The notes beneath the pieces were generated by a model. That model ran no database searches. It saw only the letters and a list, made by a program, of their open reading frames with translations, and was not told where the DNA came from. Below are positions 23,691-32,025 of a stretch of 35,384 nt of DNA, piece after piece; positions within the stretch are counted from its first letter, which is position 1; the number at the start of each line of letters is the position of its first letter. Origin of the DNA: an uncultured Eubacteriales bacterium (lineage in GTDB: Bacteria > Bacillota > Clostridia > Oscillospirales > Acutalibacteraceae). A program made the position numbers and the translations under genes. The stretch lies in assembly GCA_934636435.1 (NCBI GenBank), contig CAKUAQ010000021.1, positions 1 to 35,384 on the forward strand, read 5' to 3'.

Positions 23691-23819
23691 ATGAATTTTC
23701 AGGCATTTTTGAATACGCTGCCCATCATGGGCAAGGGGATGCTGGGCATCTTCATCGTGACGGCCGTTATCGTCGCGGTCATGTACTGGCTGCGCTGGAC
23801 CTTTAAGGATAAAGGCTGA
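23691..23819 (+). CDS. OadG-related small membrane subunit
   Basis: This 42-residue protein, MNFQAFLNTLPIMGKGMLGIF..., has one hydrophobic span (about 14-34) and a basic C-terminal end (WLRWTFKDKG). It follows oadB by 15 bp behind AAAGGAGG. Small OadG-like subunits help assemble the Na+ decarboxylase complex; this one lacks the long Pro/His-rich tail of full OadG. Translation is strongly supported by the ribosome binding site and the terminator 20 bp after the stop. Confidence 0.85.
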   Translation: MNFQAFLNTLPIMGKGMLGIFIVTAVIVAVMYWLRWTFKDKG

Positions 23820-23838
23820 GCAGACCGCCTACACCCCG

Positions 23839-23877
23839 GAGCCCCCTGCTTTCAAGCAACGAAAGCAGGGGGCTCTT
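23839..23877 (+). terminator. Terminator after the oadB unit
   Basis: Perfect 15-bp arms GAGCCCCCTGCTTTC and GAAAGCAGGGGGCTC flank a 7-nt loop. The T-run after it is short (TT). Confidence 0.75.
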
Positions 23878-23927
23878 GCCATTGGGGAAATCATCAACGA
23901 ATATAAACCGGGAAACGGAGCTTTTTC

Positions 23928-24544
23928 AACTCCGTTTTGCCGGTTTTTTCAGGTTTATGGCCGCACATTTAAGCCTGTCCCATCGCGTGACGGCGGCCAA
24001 GCCGCCCATGGTGTGTATAACGCGCATGGCGGGTTTTTCCTGCGCATCCGCCAAGACCCGCTCACCGCTTTCTTTGCGATCCACGGGGTCACCATGGTTA
24101 CGAACCGAACCCCTGTTGCCGTGTCGTATACTTTGTCCCGCGCCACGCCGTCCATGAAAATCGTGCGCAGATCCGCTATTGCACTTTGTTGAAAATGTGC
24201 CCGAAAATCCCACCGCTCGGCTTGTCCGGGAACCGCCTGCAAAAGGCATGGCTCACCGTTGCCAAGTGCGAAATCTCAGCCAGCAGCCCATACCCCAAAA
24301 ACCGGCGGTATGGATTCCCCCATGGGTTTGCTGCAGAGACGGAATGCCGAACGGGTGCTGAATGAGCACCATCCGGATCAGCACGACCGGCTCTGTCCCC
24401 GGCCGCTGTTATGGCGGTAATACGGCGACAGCCGTTCATACAGCCATTCGCAGTCCATGACCCTTTTCGGTCTTACGCAGCAGAGGGCTCTTCGGCACCT
24501 GTGCCGACGGGTCCGCGCCGCCCGTCTTTCCTCCATTGCTCCAC
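23928..24544 (-). mobile_element. Decayed IS1182-family transposase
   Basis: On the minus strand, pieces in different frames match one IS1182-type transposase in order: VEQWRKDGRR and MDCEWLYERLSPYY at the start, VLIRMVLIQHPFGIPSLQQT, NPYRRFLGYGLLAEISHLATVSHAFCRRFP, then TIFMDG, and finally MGGLAAVTRWDRLKCAAINLKKPAKRS with a stop at 23928. About half the normal length is missing and there are at least three frameshifts, so it is dead. The C-terminal frame is open for 107 codons but is not a gene of its own. An ACGGAG/CTCCGT hairpin after the stop looks like the old terminator. Confidence 0.85.
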
Positions 24545-24548
24545 GTAT

Positions 24549-24589
24549 AACGCCCCCGTTTCCTTTATTATACCGGAAACGAGGGCGTT
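24549..24589. repeat. 15-bp palindrome at the IS1182 5' end
   Basis: AACGCCCCCGTTTCC and GGAAACGAGGGCGTT (one mismatch) flank an 11-nt loop that reads TATAAT on the minus strand. It lies immediately before the transposase start. A decayed version lies at about 138-178 before the other copy. Confidence 0.8.
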
Positions 24590-24711
24590 TGGGTGGTTCT
24601 TTGACAGGCTCGCCGGTTGCGGCGTTCGACTGTCCGACGATCCCGCCGATTCATGGATATTTCCGCCGCGCCGCCGCGGCCGATGGCACCGAAAGAGGCA
24701 ATACGGGCACA

Positions 24712-24742
24712 GCGCCGCTCCGCAATTTTGCAGAAGCGGCGC
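24712..24742 (-). terminator. Hairpin after carB, possible terminator
   Basis: On the minus strand GCGCCGCT and AGCGGCGC pair, extended inward by TCTGCAA/TTGCGGA. It is 16 bp after the carB stop. There is no T-run, so efficiency is uncertain. Confidence 0.5.
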
Positions 24743-24757
24743 AGAGGCATGGCAGAA

Positions 24758-27700
24758 TCAGTATTGCATCTCCCCGGTGAAGATTAATTTGGCGTCCCCG
24801 GTCAGGGTCACACCCTCCTCCGTATAGCGGACGGTCAGATCGCCGCCGCGCACCTTGACGGTGATCTCCTGCCCCTGCGGACAATAGCCGTTCTCCACCG
24901 CCGCCACCACGGCGGCACACGCGCCGCTGCCGCAGGCGAAGGTTTCTCCGTTGCCCCGCTCAAATACGCGCATCTTCAATGTGACGGGATTCACCACCCG
25001 CACGAACTCGGTATTGACCCGCTCCGGAAATTCCGGCGCGTGCTCAAAGGCAGGCCCCAGCTCCGACAGCGGGAGCGTATCAATGCGGTCGCAAAAAACC
25101 ACACAGTGGGGATTTCCCATGGACACGCAGGTGACCCGGTATTCCTGTCCCAGAACCGTCAGCGGCACATCGACCGCCCGGTCGCCGGAAAAGGTGCAGG
25201 GCAGAGACGCCGGCTCCAGCGAGGCGCGCCCCATGTCCGCCGCCACCGAGGACACCGTGCCGTCGGTGAGATACAGGGTCAACCGGCGCACGCCGCTTTC
25301 GGTTTCCACCGTCACGGTCTCCCCCGCGACATAACCGGCATCGTACAGATATTTTCCCACATTGCGCAGGCTGTTACCGGCGACCTGACCCTTGCTGCCG
25401 TCCCGGTTGAACACCCGCATGCGGCAGTCCGCCACCCGGCTTTTTTCCAGCAGCACCAGGCCGAAGCCACCGATGCCGTAATGGCGATCGCACAGGGTGA
25501 TGCTGAGGGATTCCGGGCAGCTGACCGCCCCGTCAAAATTCTCGATGAAGATATAGTCGTCGCCGGTGGCCTCCATCTTGGCGAAGCGCAGTCGGGTGCG
25601 CCCGGTGCGCATATGGTTCAGATCCACCAGCTCCGTATTGTCGCACCGATAGCCCGCCGCAATGATATCGGCCAGGGCATTGGCCGTATCCAGCGAGGTG
25701 AAACAGGGGATCCCCGCCTGCATGGCGCGGCGGTGCAGCCGCACATAGAGATCCACCGTGGAGTCGTAGGCCGCGCCGGTATACACGATATAGCGGATCG
25801 TCCCGCTGTCCAGCAGCGAAAAAATGCCGTCCTCCTCCGCGATGGAGGGAACCACGGTCGCGTCGATGCCGAGAGAGCCGATCGTCGCAGCGGTATCCGG
25901 CGTAGCAAACAGCCGCAGCCCCAGCGCATCCAGCTTCTCCGCCAGAGCCAGCGCTTCGGTGCGGTCGTGCTCCTCCACGCTGATGAACACGCCGGCCTCT
26001 TTACCCGGTGTCGGCGCCGCCGGTGTCAGCCCCGCCGCGGTCAGGCCCTTGAACAGCGCCTCGTGCAGCGTCCGGCCGATGCCCAGCACCTCGCCGGTGG
26101 ATTTCATCTCCGGCCCCAGGTAGGCATTGGCGTCGGTGAGCTTTTCAAAGGAGAACACCGGCACCTTCACCGCAAAATAGGGCGGCGTGGGACAAAGCCC
26201 CGTGCCGAAACCGAGCTCCCGTACTGCCGTGCCGGTCATGACCCGGGTGGCCAGATCCACCATCGGCACCCCCGTCACCTTGCTGATATAAGGCACCGTG
26301 CGGGAGGCGCGGGGATTGACCTCAATCACGTACAGCTCATTCTGCCAGATCAGGTACTGGATGTTGACCAGTCCCTTGGTGCCCAGCGAGAGCGCCAGCT
26401 TTTCGGAGCAGTCGACGATGCGGCGCATCATCCGGTCGCTGACCGCATAGGGCGGATATACGGCGATGGAATCGCCGCTGTGCACCCCCGCCCGCTCGAT
26501 ATGCTGCATCACGCCGGGGATGAGCACGTCCTTGCCGTCGGAGATCACGTCCACCTCCAGCTCCGAGCCCATCATATATTTGTCCACCAGCACGGGGTTT
26601 TCGATCCCGCCGGCAAGGATTCGCCGCATATACCGCCGCAGATGCTCTGCGTCGTGCACGATGGTCATATTCTGCCCGCCGATGACATAGGAGGGACGCA
26701 GCAGCACCGGATAGCCGAGCCGCTCCGCCGCCGCCTCGGCCTGTGCCTCGGTCAGCACGCCGCAGCCCCGGGGACGCTTGATCCCCAGCCGTTCCAGCAG
26801 CGCATCGAACCGCTCCCGGTCCTCCGCCGTGTCGATCCCCTCGGCGGAGGTGCCGAGGATCGGCACGCCGAGGCTGTCCAGATAGCCGGTCAGGCGAATA
26901 GCGGTCTGCCCGCCGAAAGCCACCACCACGCCGACGGGCTTTTCCACATCGAGGATATTGGCCACATCCTCCTCGCACAGCGGCTCGAAATACAGCCGAT
27001 CCGCCGTGTCGTAATCGGTGGAGACGGTTTCCGGATTGTTGTTGACGATGACCACGTCATAGCCGAGCTCTTTCAGTGTCCACACACAGTGGACCGAGGA
27101 ATAGTCGAATTCGATCCCCTGCCCGATGCGGATGGGTCCGGAGCCGAGCACCAGAATGCAGGGCTTGCCGGAGCGGGCGAATTCCCGCGCCTCACAGGCG
27201 GAATCATAGGTGGAATAAAAATACGGGGTCTCGGCGGAGAATTCCGCCCCGCAGGTGTCCACCATCTTATAGGAGGCGGACAAATGGGGGAGCGTCGTCT
27301 CGCCCGTGATCCGCCGGATGGCGGCGTCCGGATAGCCGAGCCGTTTCGCCGCGGCGTACAGCTCCGGCGTCAGCCCCGCCCCCAGTGCCTGCTCCAGCTC
27401 CGCCAGATGCTGCAGCTTATACAGGAAGAACCGGTCGATGCGGGTGATCTCATGGATCCGCTCCGGCGTGACGCCGCTTTTCAGCGCCTCGAACACCGTG
27501 AACAGCCGACGGTCGTCCCGGTCGGCCAGACGGCTCTCCGCATCCCGTCCGTCGATCGGGGGCGCATTCAGCGTATCCAGCGAAATCTCCGCGCCCCGGA
27601 CCGCCTTCATCAGCGCCGCCTCAAAGCTGTTGCCGATAGCCATGACCTCGCCGGTAGCTTTCATTTGCGTACCCAGTCGGCGGCTGATGCCGGCGAACTT

Positions 27701-28789
27701 ATCAAAGGGCCACTTGGGGAATTTCACCACCACGTAATCCAGCGCCGGTTCAAAGCAGGCGCAGGTCTTGCCGGTGATGTCGTTTTGAATCTCGTCCAGC
27801 GTATAGCCCAGCGCGATCTTCGTGGTGATTTTGGCGATGGGGTAGCCGGTGGCCTTGCTGGCCAGCGCCGAGGAGCGGGAGACCCGGGGATTGACCTCGA
27901 TGACGGCATATTCAAAGGAGTCGGGATTCAGCGCGAACTGGCAGTTGCAGCCGCCCACGATGCCGAGGGCGGAAATGATATCCAGCGAGGCGCTGCGCAG
28001 CATCTGCAGCTCCCGGTCGGAGAGGGTCAGCGCCGGTGCCACCACCACGCTGTCGCCCGTATGCACCCCCACCGGGTCCACATTCTCCATGCTGCACACG
28101 GCGATGACGTTGCCCCGACCGTCCCGCATGGTCTCAAACTCGATCTCCTTCCATCCGTAGATATACCGCTCCACCAGAATCTGTGCAATGGGCGAGGCAT
28201 CCAGACCGGCGGCGGAGATCTCCCGCAGCTGCGCCGGATCCTCCGCCACCCCACCGCCGGCGCCGCCCAGAGTGAACGCCGGGCGCACGATGACGGGATA
28301 GCCGATGCGCTCCGCCACCTGCAGCGCCGCCTCCACCGTGTGGGCGATATCCGAGGGGACGGTGGGCTGTCCGATCCGCTCCATGGTCTCCTTGAACAGC
28401 TCCCGGTCCTCCGCCCGGTCGATGGCGGCGGCATCGGTGCCTAGCAGCCGCACCCCGTTGGCGTCCAGAAAGCCGTCCTTCGCCAGCTGCATAGCCAGCG
28501 TCAGACCCGTCTGTCCCCCCAGTCCCGCCAGCAGACTGTCGGGCTGTTCTTTCTGTATGATCCGCTTGAGGGTCGCCACATTCAGCGGCTCCAGATAGAT
28601 CTCGTCCGCCAGCGCCCGGTCGGTCATGATGGTGGCGGGGTTGGAATTGACCAGCACCACGTTGATGCCCGCCTCCCGCAGCACACGGCAGGCCTGCGCC
28701 CCGGCATAGTCAAACTCCGCCGCCTGCCCGATGACAATGGGGCCGGAGCCGATGACCAGAACTTTTTTGATGTCTTTGCAAAGCGGCAT
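24758..28789 (-). CDS. carB: Carbamoyl-phosphate synthase large subunit fused to a DapF-like domain
   Basis: One 1343-residue frame. Residues 1-~1058 are a full CarB: the paired ATP-grasp synthetase halves (IGSGPIVIGQAAEFDYAGAQ near 13; VLGSGPIRIGQGIEFDYSSVH in the second half), the oligomerisation region between, and a C-terminal MGS-like regulatory domain ending CFTSLDTANALADIIAAGYRCDNTELVDL. Residues 1060-1343 are a complete DapF fold: MEATGDDYIFIENF, CDRHYGIGGFGLVLL, MRVFNRDGS, SMGNPH, VNTEFV, ERGNGETFACGSGACAAVVAA. The first catalytic Cys of DapF (CGN) is Ala 1137 (AGN), while the second, Cys 1286, remains; GNDF is GDDY. CarB makes carbamoyl phosphate from ammonia, bicarbonate and 2 ATP with CarA. 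It ends the arginine operon, so it likely serves citrulline synthesis. The role of the fused domain is unknown. Confidence 0.92.
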   Translation of the reverse strand: MPLCKDIKKVLVIGSGPIVIGQAAEFDYAGAQACRVLREAGINVVLVNSNPATIMTDRALADEIYLEPLNVATLKRIIQKEQPDSLLAGLGGQTGLTLAMQLAKDGFLDANGVRLLGTDAAAIDRAEDRELFKETMERIGQPTVPSDIAHTVEAALQVAERIGYPVIVRPAFTLGGAGGGVAEDPAQLREISAAGLDASPIAQILVERYIYGWKEIEFETMRDGRGNVIAVCSMENVDPVGVHTGDSVVVAPALTLSDRELQMLRSASLDIISALGIVGGCNCQFALNPDSFEYAVIEVNPRVSRSSALASKATGYPIAKITTKIALGYTLDEIQNDITGKTCACFEPALDYVVVKFPKWPFDKFAGISRRLGTQMKATGEVMAIGNSFEAALMKAVRGAEISLDTLNAPPIDGRDAESRLADRDDRRLFTVFEALKSGVTPERIHEITRIDRFFLYKLQHLAELEQALGAGLTPELYAAAKRLGYPDAAIRRITGETTLPHLSASYKMVDTCGAEFSAETPYFYSTYDSACEAREFARSGKPCILVLGSGPIRIGQGIEFDYSSVHCVWTLKELGYDVVIVNNNPETVSTDYDTADRLYFEPLCEEDVANILDVEKPVGVVVAFGGQTAIRLTGYLDSLGVPILGTSAEGIDTAEDRERFDALLERLGIKRPRGCGVLTEAQAEAAAERLGYPVLLRPSYVIGGQNMTIVHDAEHLRRYMRRILAGGIENPVLVDKYMMGSELEVDVISDGKDVLIPGVMQHIERAGVHSGDSIAVYPPYAVSDRMMRRIVDCSEKLALSLGTKGLVNIQYLIWQNELYVIEVNPRASRTVPYISKVTGVPMVDLATRVMTGTAVRELGFGTGLCPTPPYFAVKVPVFSFEKLTDANAYLGPEMKSTGEVLGIGRTLHEALFKGLTAAGLTPAAPTPGKEAGVFISVEEHDRTEALALAEKLDALGLRLFATPDTAATIGSLGIDATVVPSIAEEDGIFSLLDSGTIRYIVYTGAAYDSTVDLYVRLHRRAMQAGIPCFTSLDTANALADIIAAGYRCDNTELVDLNHMRTGRTRLRFAKMEATGDDYIFIENFDGAVSCPESLSITLCDRHYGIGGFGLVLLEKSRVADCRMRVFNRDGSKGQVAGNSLRNVGKYLYDAGYVAGETVTVETESGVRRLTLYLTDGTVSSVAADMGRASLEPASLPCTFSGDRAVDVPLTVLGQEYRVTCVSMGNPHCVVFCDRIDTLPLSELGPAFEHAPEFPERVNTEFVRVVNPVTLKMRVFERGNGETFACGSGACAAVVAAVENGYCPQGQEITVKVRGGDLTVRYTEEGVTLTGDAKLIFTGEMQY

Positions 28790-28790
28790 A

Positions 28791-29846
28791 TTACGTTTCC
28801 TCCATCAACCCGATAAAGCGGTCAAACAAAAAGGCGGTGTCCAGAGGGCCGGCGTGCGCCTCAGGGTGAAACTGCACCGAAAAGGCCCGCAGCCCGGGGT
28901 AATCCACCCCCTCGCAGGTGCCGTCGTTGGCGTTGCGAAAGCGTACGGTGCCCACGGAGTCTATGCTGTCGGACAGCACCGCATAGCCATGATTCTGGCT
29001 GGTCATATAGGTCCTGCCGGCGACAAGATCGGTCACCGGCTGATTGACGCCCCGATGGCCGTATTTCAGCTTTTCGGTCCTGCCGCCCAGCGCCAGCGCC
29101 AGCAGCTGATGCCCGAGACAAATGCCGAAGATCGGCACCTTCCCCGCCAGCTCCCCCAGCACGGCGATCGCGGCGGTGTTATCGGCGGGGTCGCCGGGGC
29201 CGTTGGACAGCATCACCCCGTCCGGAGCCTGGGCGAGGATCTCCTGCGCCGTGGCGGAATGGGGCATCACCTGCACGGCGCAGCCGCGCCTGACCAGCTC
29301 CCGGATGATATTCCGTTTGCAGCCATAGTCCAGCAGCACCACCCGGCGGACGGGATCCTCCGGCGCGACGGTGTACGGCTCCCGGCAGGAGACGGCGGCC
29401 ACCGCATCCGTCACCCGATAGGCAGCAATGGCCGCCGGGTCGGCGGGCAGTGTATCGGTGAGCATGGCGTTCATCACGCCCGTCTCCCGAATTTTTTTCG
29501 TGATCGCCCGGGTGTCCACCCCGCACAGGCCGGGGATGCCCGCCTGCTTCAGATAAGCGTCCAGCGTCATTTCACAGCGAAAATTGGAGGGATGGGGACA
29601 CCATTCCCGCACCACATAGCCGCAGGCGGCGCTTTCCCCCTCAACATCGGCGGGGATGATCCCATAGTTGCCGATGAGCGGGAAGGTCTGGAGAATGATC
29701 TGCCCCGCATAGCTGGGATCGGTGAGGGTCTCAATGTATCCGCCCATGCCGGTGGTGAACACCAGCTCTCCCACGGCGGTACACGCGGCGCCGAAAGCGG
29801 TCCCCTCCACCACCTCGCCGTCGGCAAAGACCAGATACCGTTTCAT
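28791..29846 (-). CDS. carA: Carbamoyl-phosphate synthase small subunit
   Basis: This 351-residue glutamine amidotransferase passes ammonia to CarB. The N-terminal CarA domain has FTTGMGGYIETLTDPSYAGQIILQTFPLIGNYG. The class-I GATase domain has LSNGPGDP, nucleophile Cys 243 in FGICLGHQ, and the catalytic His in QFHPEAHAGP. The start ATG overlaps the argF stop by 4 bp and carB starts 1 bp after its stop, so the three are tightly coupled. Length is typical. Confidence 0.95.
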   Translation of the reverse strand: MKRYLVFADGEVVEGTAFGAACTAVGELVFTTGMGGYIETLTDPSYAGQIILQTFPLIGNYGIIPADVEGESAACGYVVREWCPHPSNFRCEMTLDAYLKQAGIPGLCGVDTRAITKKIRETGVMNAMLTDTLPADPAAIAAYRVTDAVAAVSCREPYTVAPEDPVRRVVLLDYGCKRNIIRELVRRGCAVQVMPHSATAQEILAQAPDGVMLSNGPGDPADNTAAIAVLGELAGKVPIFGICLGHQLLALALGGRTEKLKYGHRGVNQPVTDLVAGRTYMTSQNHGYAVLSDSIDSVGTVRFRNANDGTCEGVDYPGLRAFSVQFHPEAHAGPLDTAFLFDRFIGLMEET

Positions 29847-30844
29847 ACCGCGACGCCCCCGATCATGGCCGCCAGCACGGCTTTGATGGTGTGCATCCGG
29901 TTCTCTGCCTCCTCAAACACGACCGACTGAGGGCCCTCAAACACCCCGTCGCTCACCTCCATGGAGTCTCGGCCGAATTTCTCACACTTTTCTCTGCCGA
30001 TGGCGGTCTTTTTATCGTGATAGGCGGGCAGGCAATGCATAAACACCGCCTCCGGCGCCGCCTTTTCCATCAGCGTCTCATTCACCTGATAAGGGGACAG
30101 CGCCGCGATCCGCTCCTCCCATACCGCATCCGGTTCCCCCATGGAGACCCAGATATCGGTATACACGACCTGGGCATCCCGCACCGCCTCGGCGGGGTCC
30201 TCGCAGAAACGGAGGGTGGCGCCGGTCTGGGCGGCGATCTTTTCGCAGGCGGCGACAAGCGCGGGATCCGGGAAATACCCCTTCGGCGCGCCCGCCGTGA
30301 AATGCAGCCCCATCTTGGCGCAGCCCACCATCAGGGAATTGCCCATATTGAAGCGGGCATCGCCCATATAGGTGAACCGGATATCTTTCAGTCTGCCGAA
30401 ATGCTCCTGCAAAGTGAGAAAATCCGCCAGTATCTGGGTCGGGTGAAATTCATCGGTCAGCCCATTGAAAACGGGCACCGCCGCATAGGCTGCCAGCTCC
30501 TCCACGATGGCCTGACCATAGCCCCGGTATTCGATACCGTCAAACATTCCGGACAGCACCCGGGCGGTATCCGCGATGCTCTCCTTTTTGCCGATCTGCG
30601 AGCCGGTGGGGTCCAGATAGGTGACTCCCATGCCCAGATCCCGCGCCGCCACCTCAAAGGCGCAGCGGGTACGGGTGCTGGTCTTTTCAAAGATCAGCGC
30701 CAGATTCTTCCCCTCACACAGCCGATGGGGCTCACCGTTTTTCTTTTTTGCTTTCAGCTGCGCCGCCAGCTCCAGCAGTCCACCGATCTCCGCCGGCGTA
30801 AGGTCCAGCAGCTTCAGAAAATCTCTGCCTTTTAAGGTATTCAT
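29843..30844 (-). CDS. argF: Ornithine carbamoyltransferase
   Basis: This 333-residue enzyme joins carbamoyl phosphate to ornithine to give citrulline. Signatures are the carbamoyl-phosphate loop STRTR (56-60), the HPTQILADFLTLQEHFG block and the HCLPAYHD motif near residue 268. The ATG at 30844 overlaps the argD stop (ATGA); the longer upstream frame belongs to argD in another frame. An argF next to carAB suggests direct supply of carbamoyl phosphate. Confidence 0.95.
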   Translation of the reverse strand: MNTLKGRDFLKLLDLTPAEIGGLLELAAQLKAKKKNGEPHRLCEGKNLALIFEKTSTRTRCAFEVAARDLGMGVTYLDPTGSQIGKKESIADTARVLSGMFDGIEYRGYGQAIVEELAAYAAVPVFNGLTDEFHPTQILADFLTLQEHFGRLKDIRFTYMGDARFNMGNSLMVGCAKMGLHFTAGAPKGYFPDPALVAACEKIAAQTGATLRFCEDPAEAVRDAQVVYTDIWVSMGEPDAVWEERIAALSPYQVNETLMEKAAPEAVFMHCLPAYHDKKTAIGREKCEKFGRDSMEVSDGVFEGPQSVVFEEAENRMHTIKAVLAAMIGGVAV

Positions 30845-32025
30845 ACGCCCTCCCGTCCGCCTGCGCAGACCTCTTTCAGAATTTGTACCGCCCGCTCCAG
30901 CAGCGGCAGGGGAATATTCAGCGCCGGCAGCAGCCGCACCTTTTGCTTGGCGCTGATGACCAGCACCCCCCGCTCGCGGCACTCCCGGATCACCTCTGCG
31001 GCCGGGCGCTCCGTTTCCACCCCCAGCATCAGCCCCAGTCCCGTCACGGAACGGATACCCGGAGCGCCGGACAGCTGACGGATGATGTAGACCGAGCGCT
31101 CCTGCACACCCGCCAGCAGCCCGTCATCCAGGCGGGACAGAACAGACAGCGCACCGGCGCAGCACACCGGATTGCCCCCGAAGGTGGAGCCGTGAGTGCC
31201 CGGTGTCAACACATGCGCCACCTTTTCCCCCAGCACAGTGGCGCCGATAGGCAGCCCGCCGCCAAGCCCTTTCGCCGTGGTGAACATATCCGGCCGGATC
31301 CCATACTGCATATAGCCATAGAGCTTGCCGCTCCGGCCGTTGCCGATCTGCACCTCATCGCAGATGAGCAGCACGTCCCGGGCGGTGAGCAGAGCGGACA
31401 GCTCCTGCACAAAGGCCGGCTCCAGCGCGACCACACCGCCCTCTCCCTGCACCACCTCGATAAGGACAGCGGCGGTGGGATAGGTATCCAGCAGGGTGCG
31501 CACACCGGCCAGATCCCCCGCCGCCACTGCGTGGAACCCCTCGGTCAGAGGGGTGAAATCCCGATGGAACACCTCCTGCCCGGTCGCCGCCAGTGTGGTG
31601 ATCGTCCGCCCGTGAAAGCTGTTTTGCAGCGTGAGGATATGGTAGTATTCCTTCCCCTTTTTCTCCTGGGCATATTTGCGGGCCACCTTGATGGCGCATT
31701 CGTTCGCCTCGGCACCGGAATTGGAGAAAAACACCCTTTCCATGCCGGTTTTTTCGCACAGCAGAGAGGCGAGCCGGGCGCAGGGCTCGGAATAATAGAG
31801 ATTCGAGGTGTGCTGCAGCGTGCCAAGCTGCGCCGTCACCGCCGTCTGCCAGCTGTCATCCGCAAAGCCGAAGGTATTCACCGCGATCCCGGTGGAAAGG
31901 TCGATATACTCCCGCTCGTTTTCATCGTATACCAGAGAGCCTTTTCCGTGCTTCAGCACCACCGGGAAGCGGGCGTAGGTGTTGGCGATATAACGTTGAT
32001 CCAGCTCCTGTACGGTTTGTGTCAT
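30841..32025 (-). CDS. argD: Acetylornithine aminotransferase
   Basis: This 394-residue class-III PLP aminotransferase converts N-acetylglutamate semialdehyde to N-acetylornithine with glutamate. Motifs are SNSGAEANECAIKVARKYA, DEVQIGNGRSGKLYGYMQYGIRPDM and the PLP-Lys block FTTAKGLGGGLPIGA. The ATG at 32025 behind GGAGGGATGCAGGG overlaps the argB stop by 4 bp. The family also includes succinyl-DAP aminotransferases, but the operon supports arginine. Confidence 0.94.
   Translation of the reverse strand: MTQTVQELDQRYIANTYARFPVVLKHGKGSLVYDENEREYIDLSTGIAVNTFGFADDSWQTAVTAQLGTLQHTSNLYYSEPCARLASLLCEKTGMERVFFSNSGAEANECAIKVARKYAQEKKGKEYYHILTLQNSFHGRTITTLAATGQEVFHRDFTPLTEGFHAVAAGDLAGVRTLLDTYPTAAVLIEVVQGEGGVVALEPAFVQELSALLTARDVLLICDEVQIGNGRSGKLYGYMQYGIRPDMFTTAKGLGGGLPIGATVLGEKVAHVLTPGTHGSTFGGNPVCCAGALSVLSRLDDGLLAGVQERSVYIIRQLSGAPGIRSVTGLGLMLGVETERPAAEVIRECRERGVLVISAKQKVRLLPALNIPLPLLERAVQILKEVCAGGREGV

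Noticed and set aside
23926..24249. 107-codon minus-strand frame as a gene
   Set aside because: Its end is the C-terminus of an IS1182 transposase and its beginning is out of frame with the rest, so it is part of a dead element.
25040..28444. Open plus-strand frame of over 1100 codons opposite carB
   Set aside because: It lies wholly within a clear CarB on the other strand, has His/Arg/Gly-rich composition and no domain. In GC-rich genes the antisense frame is often open.
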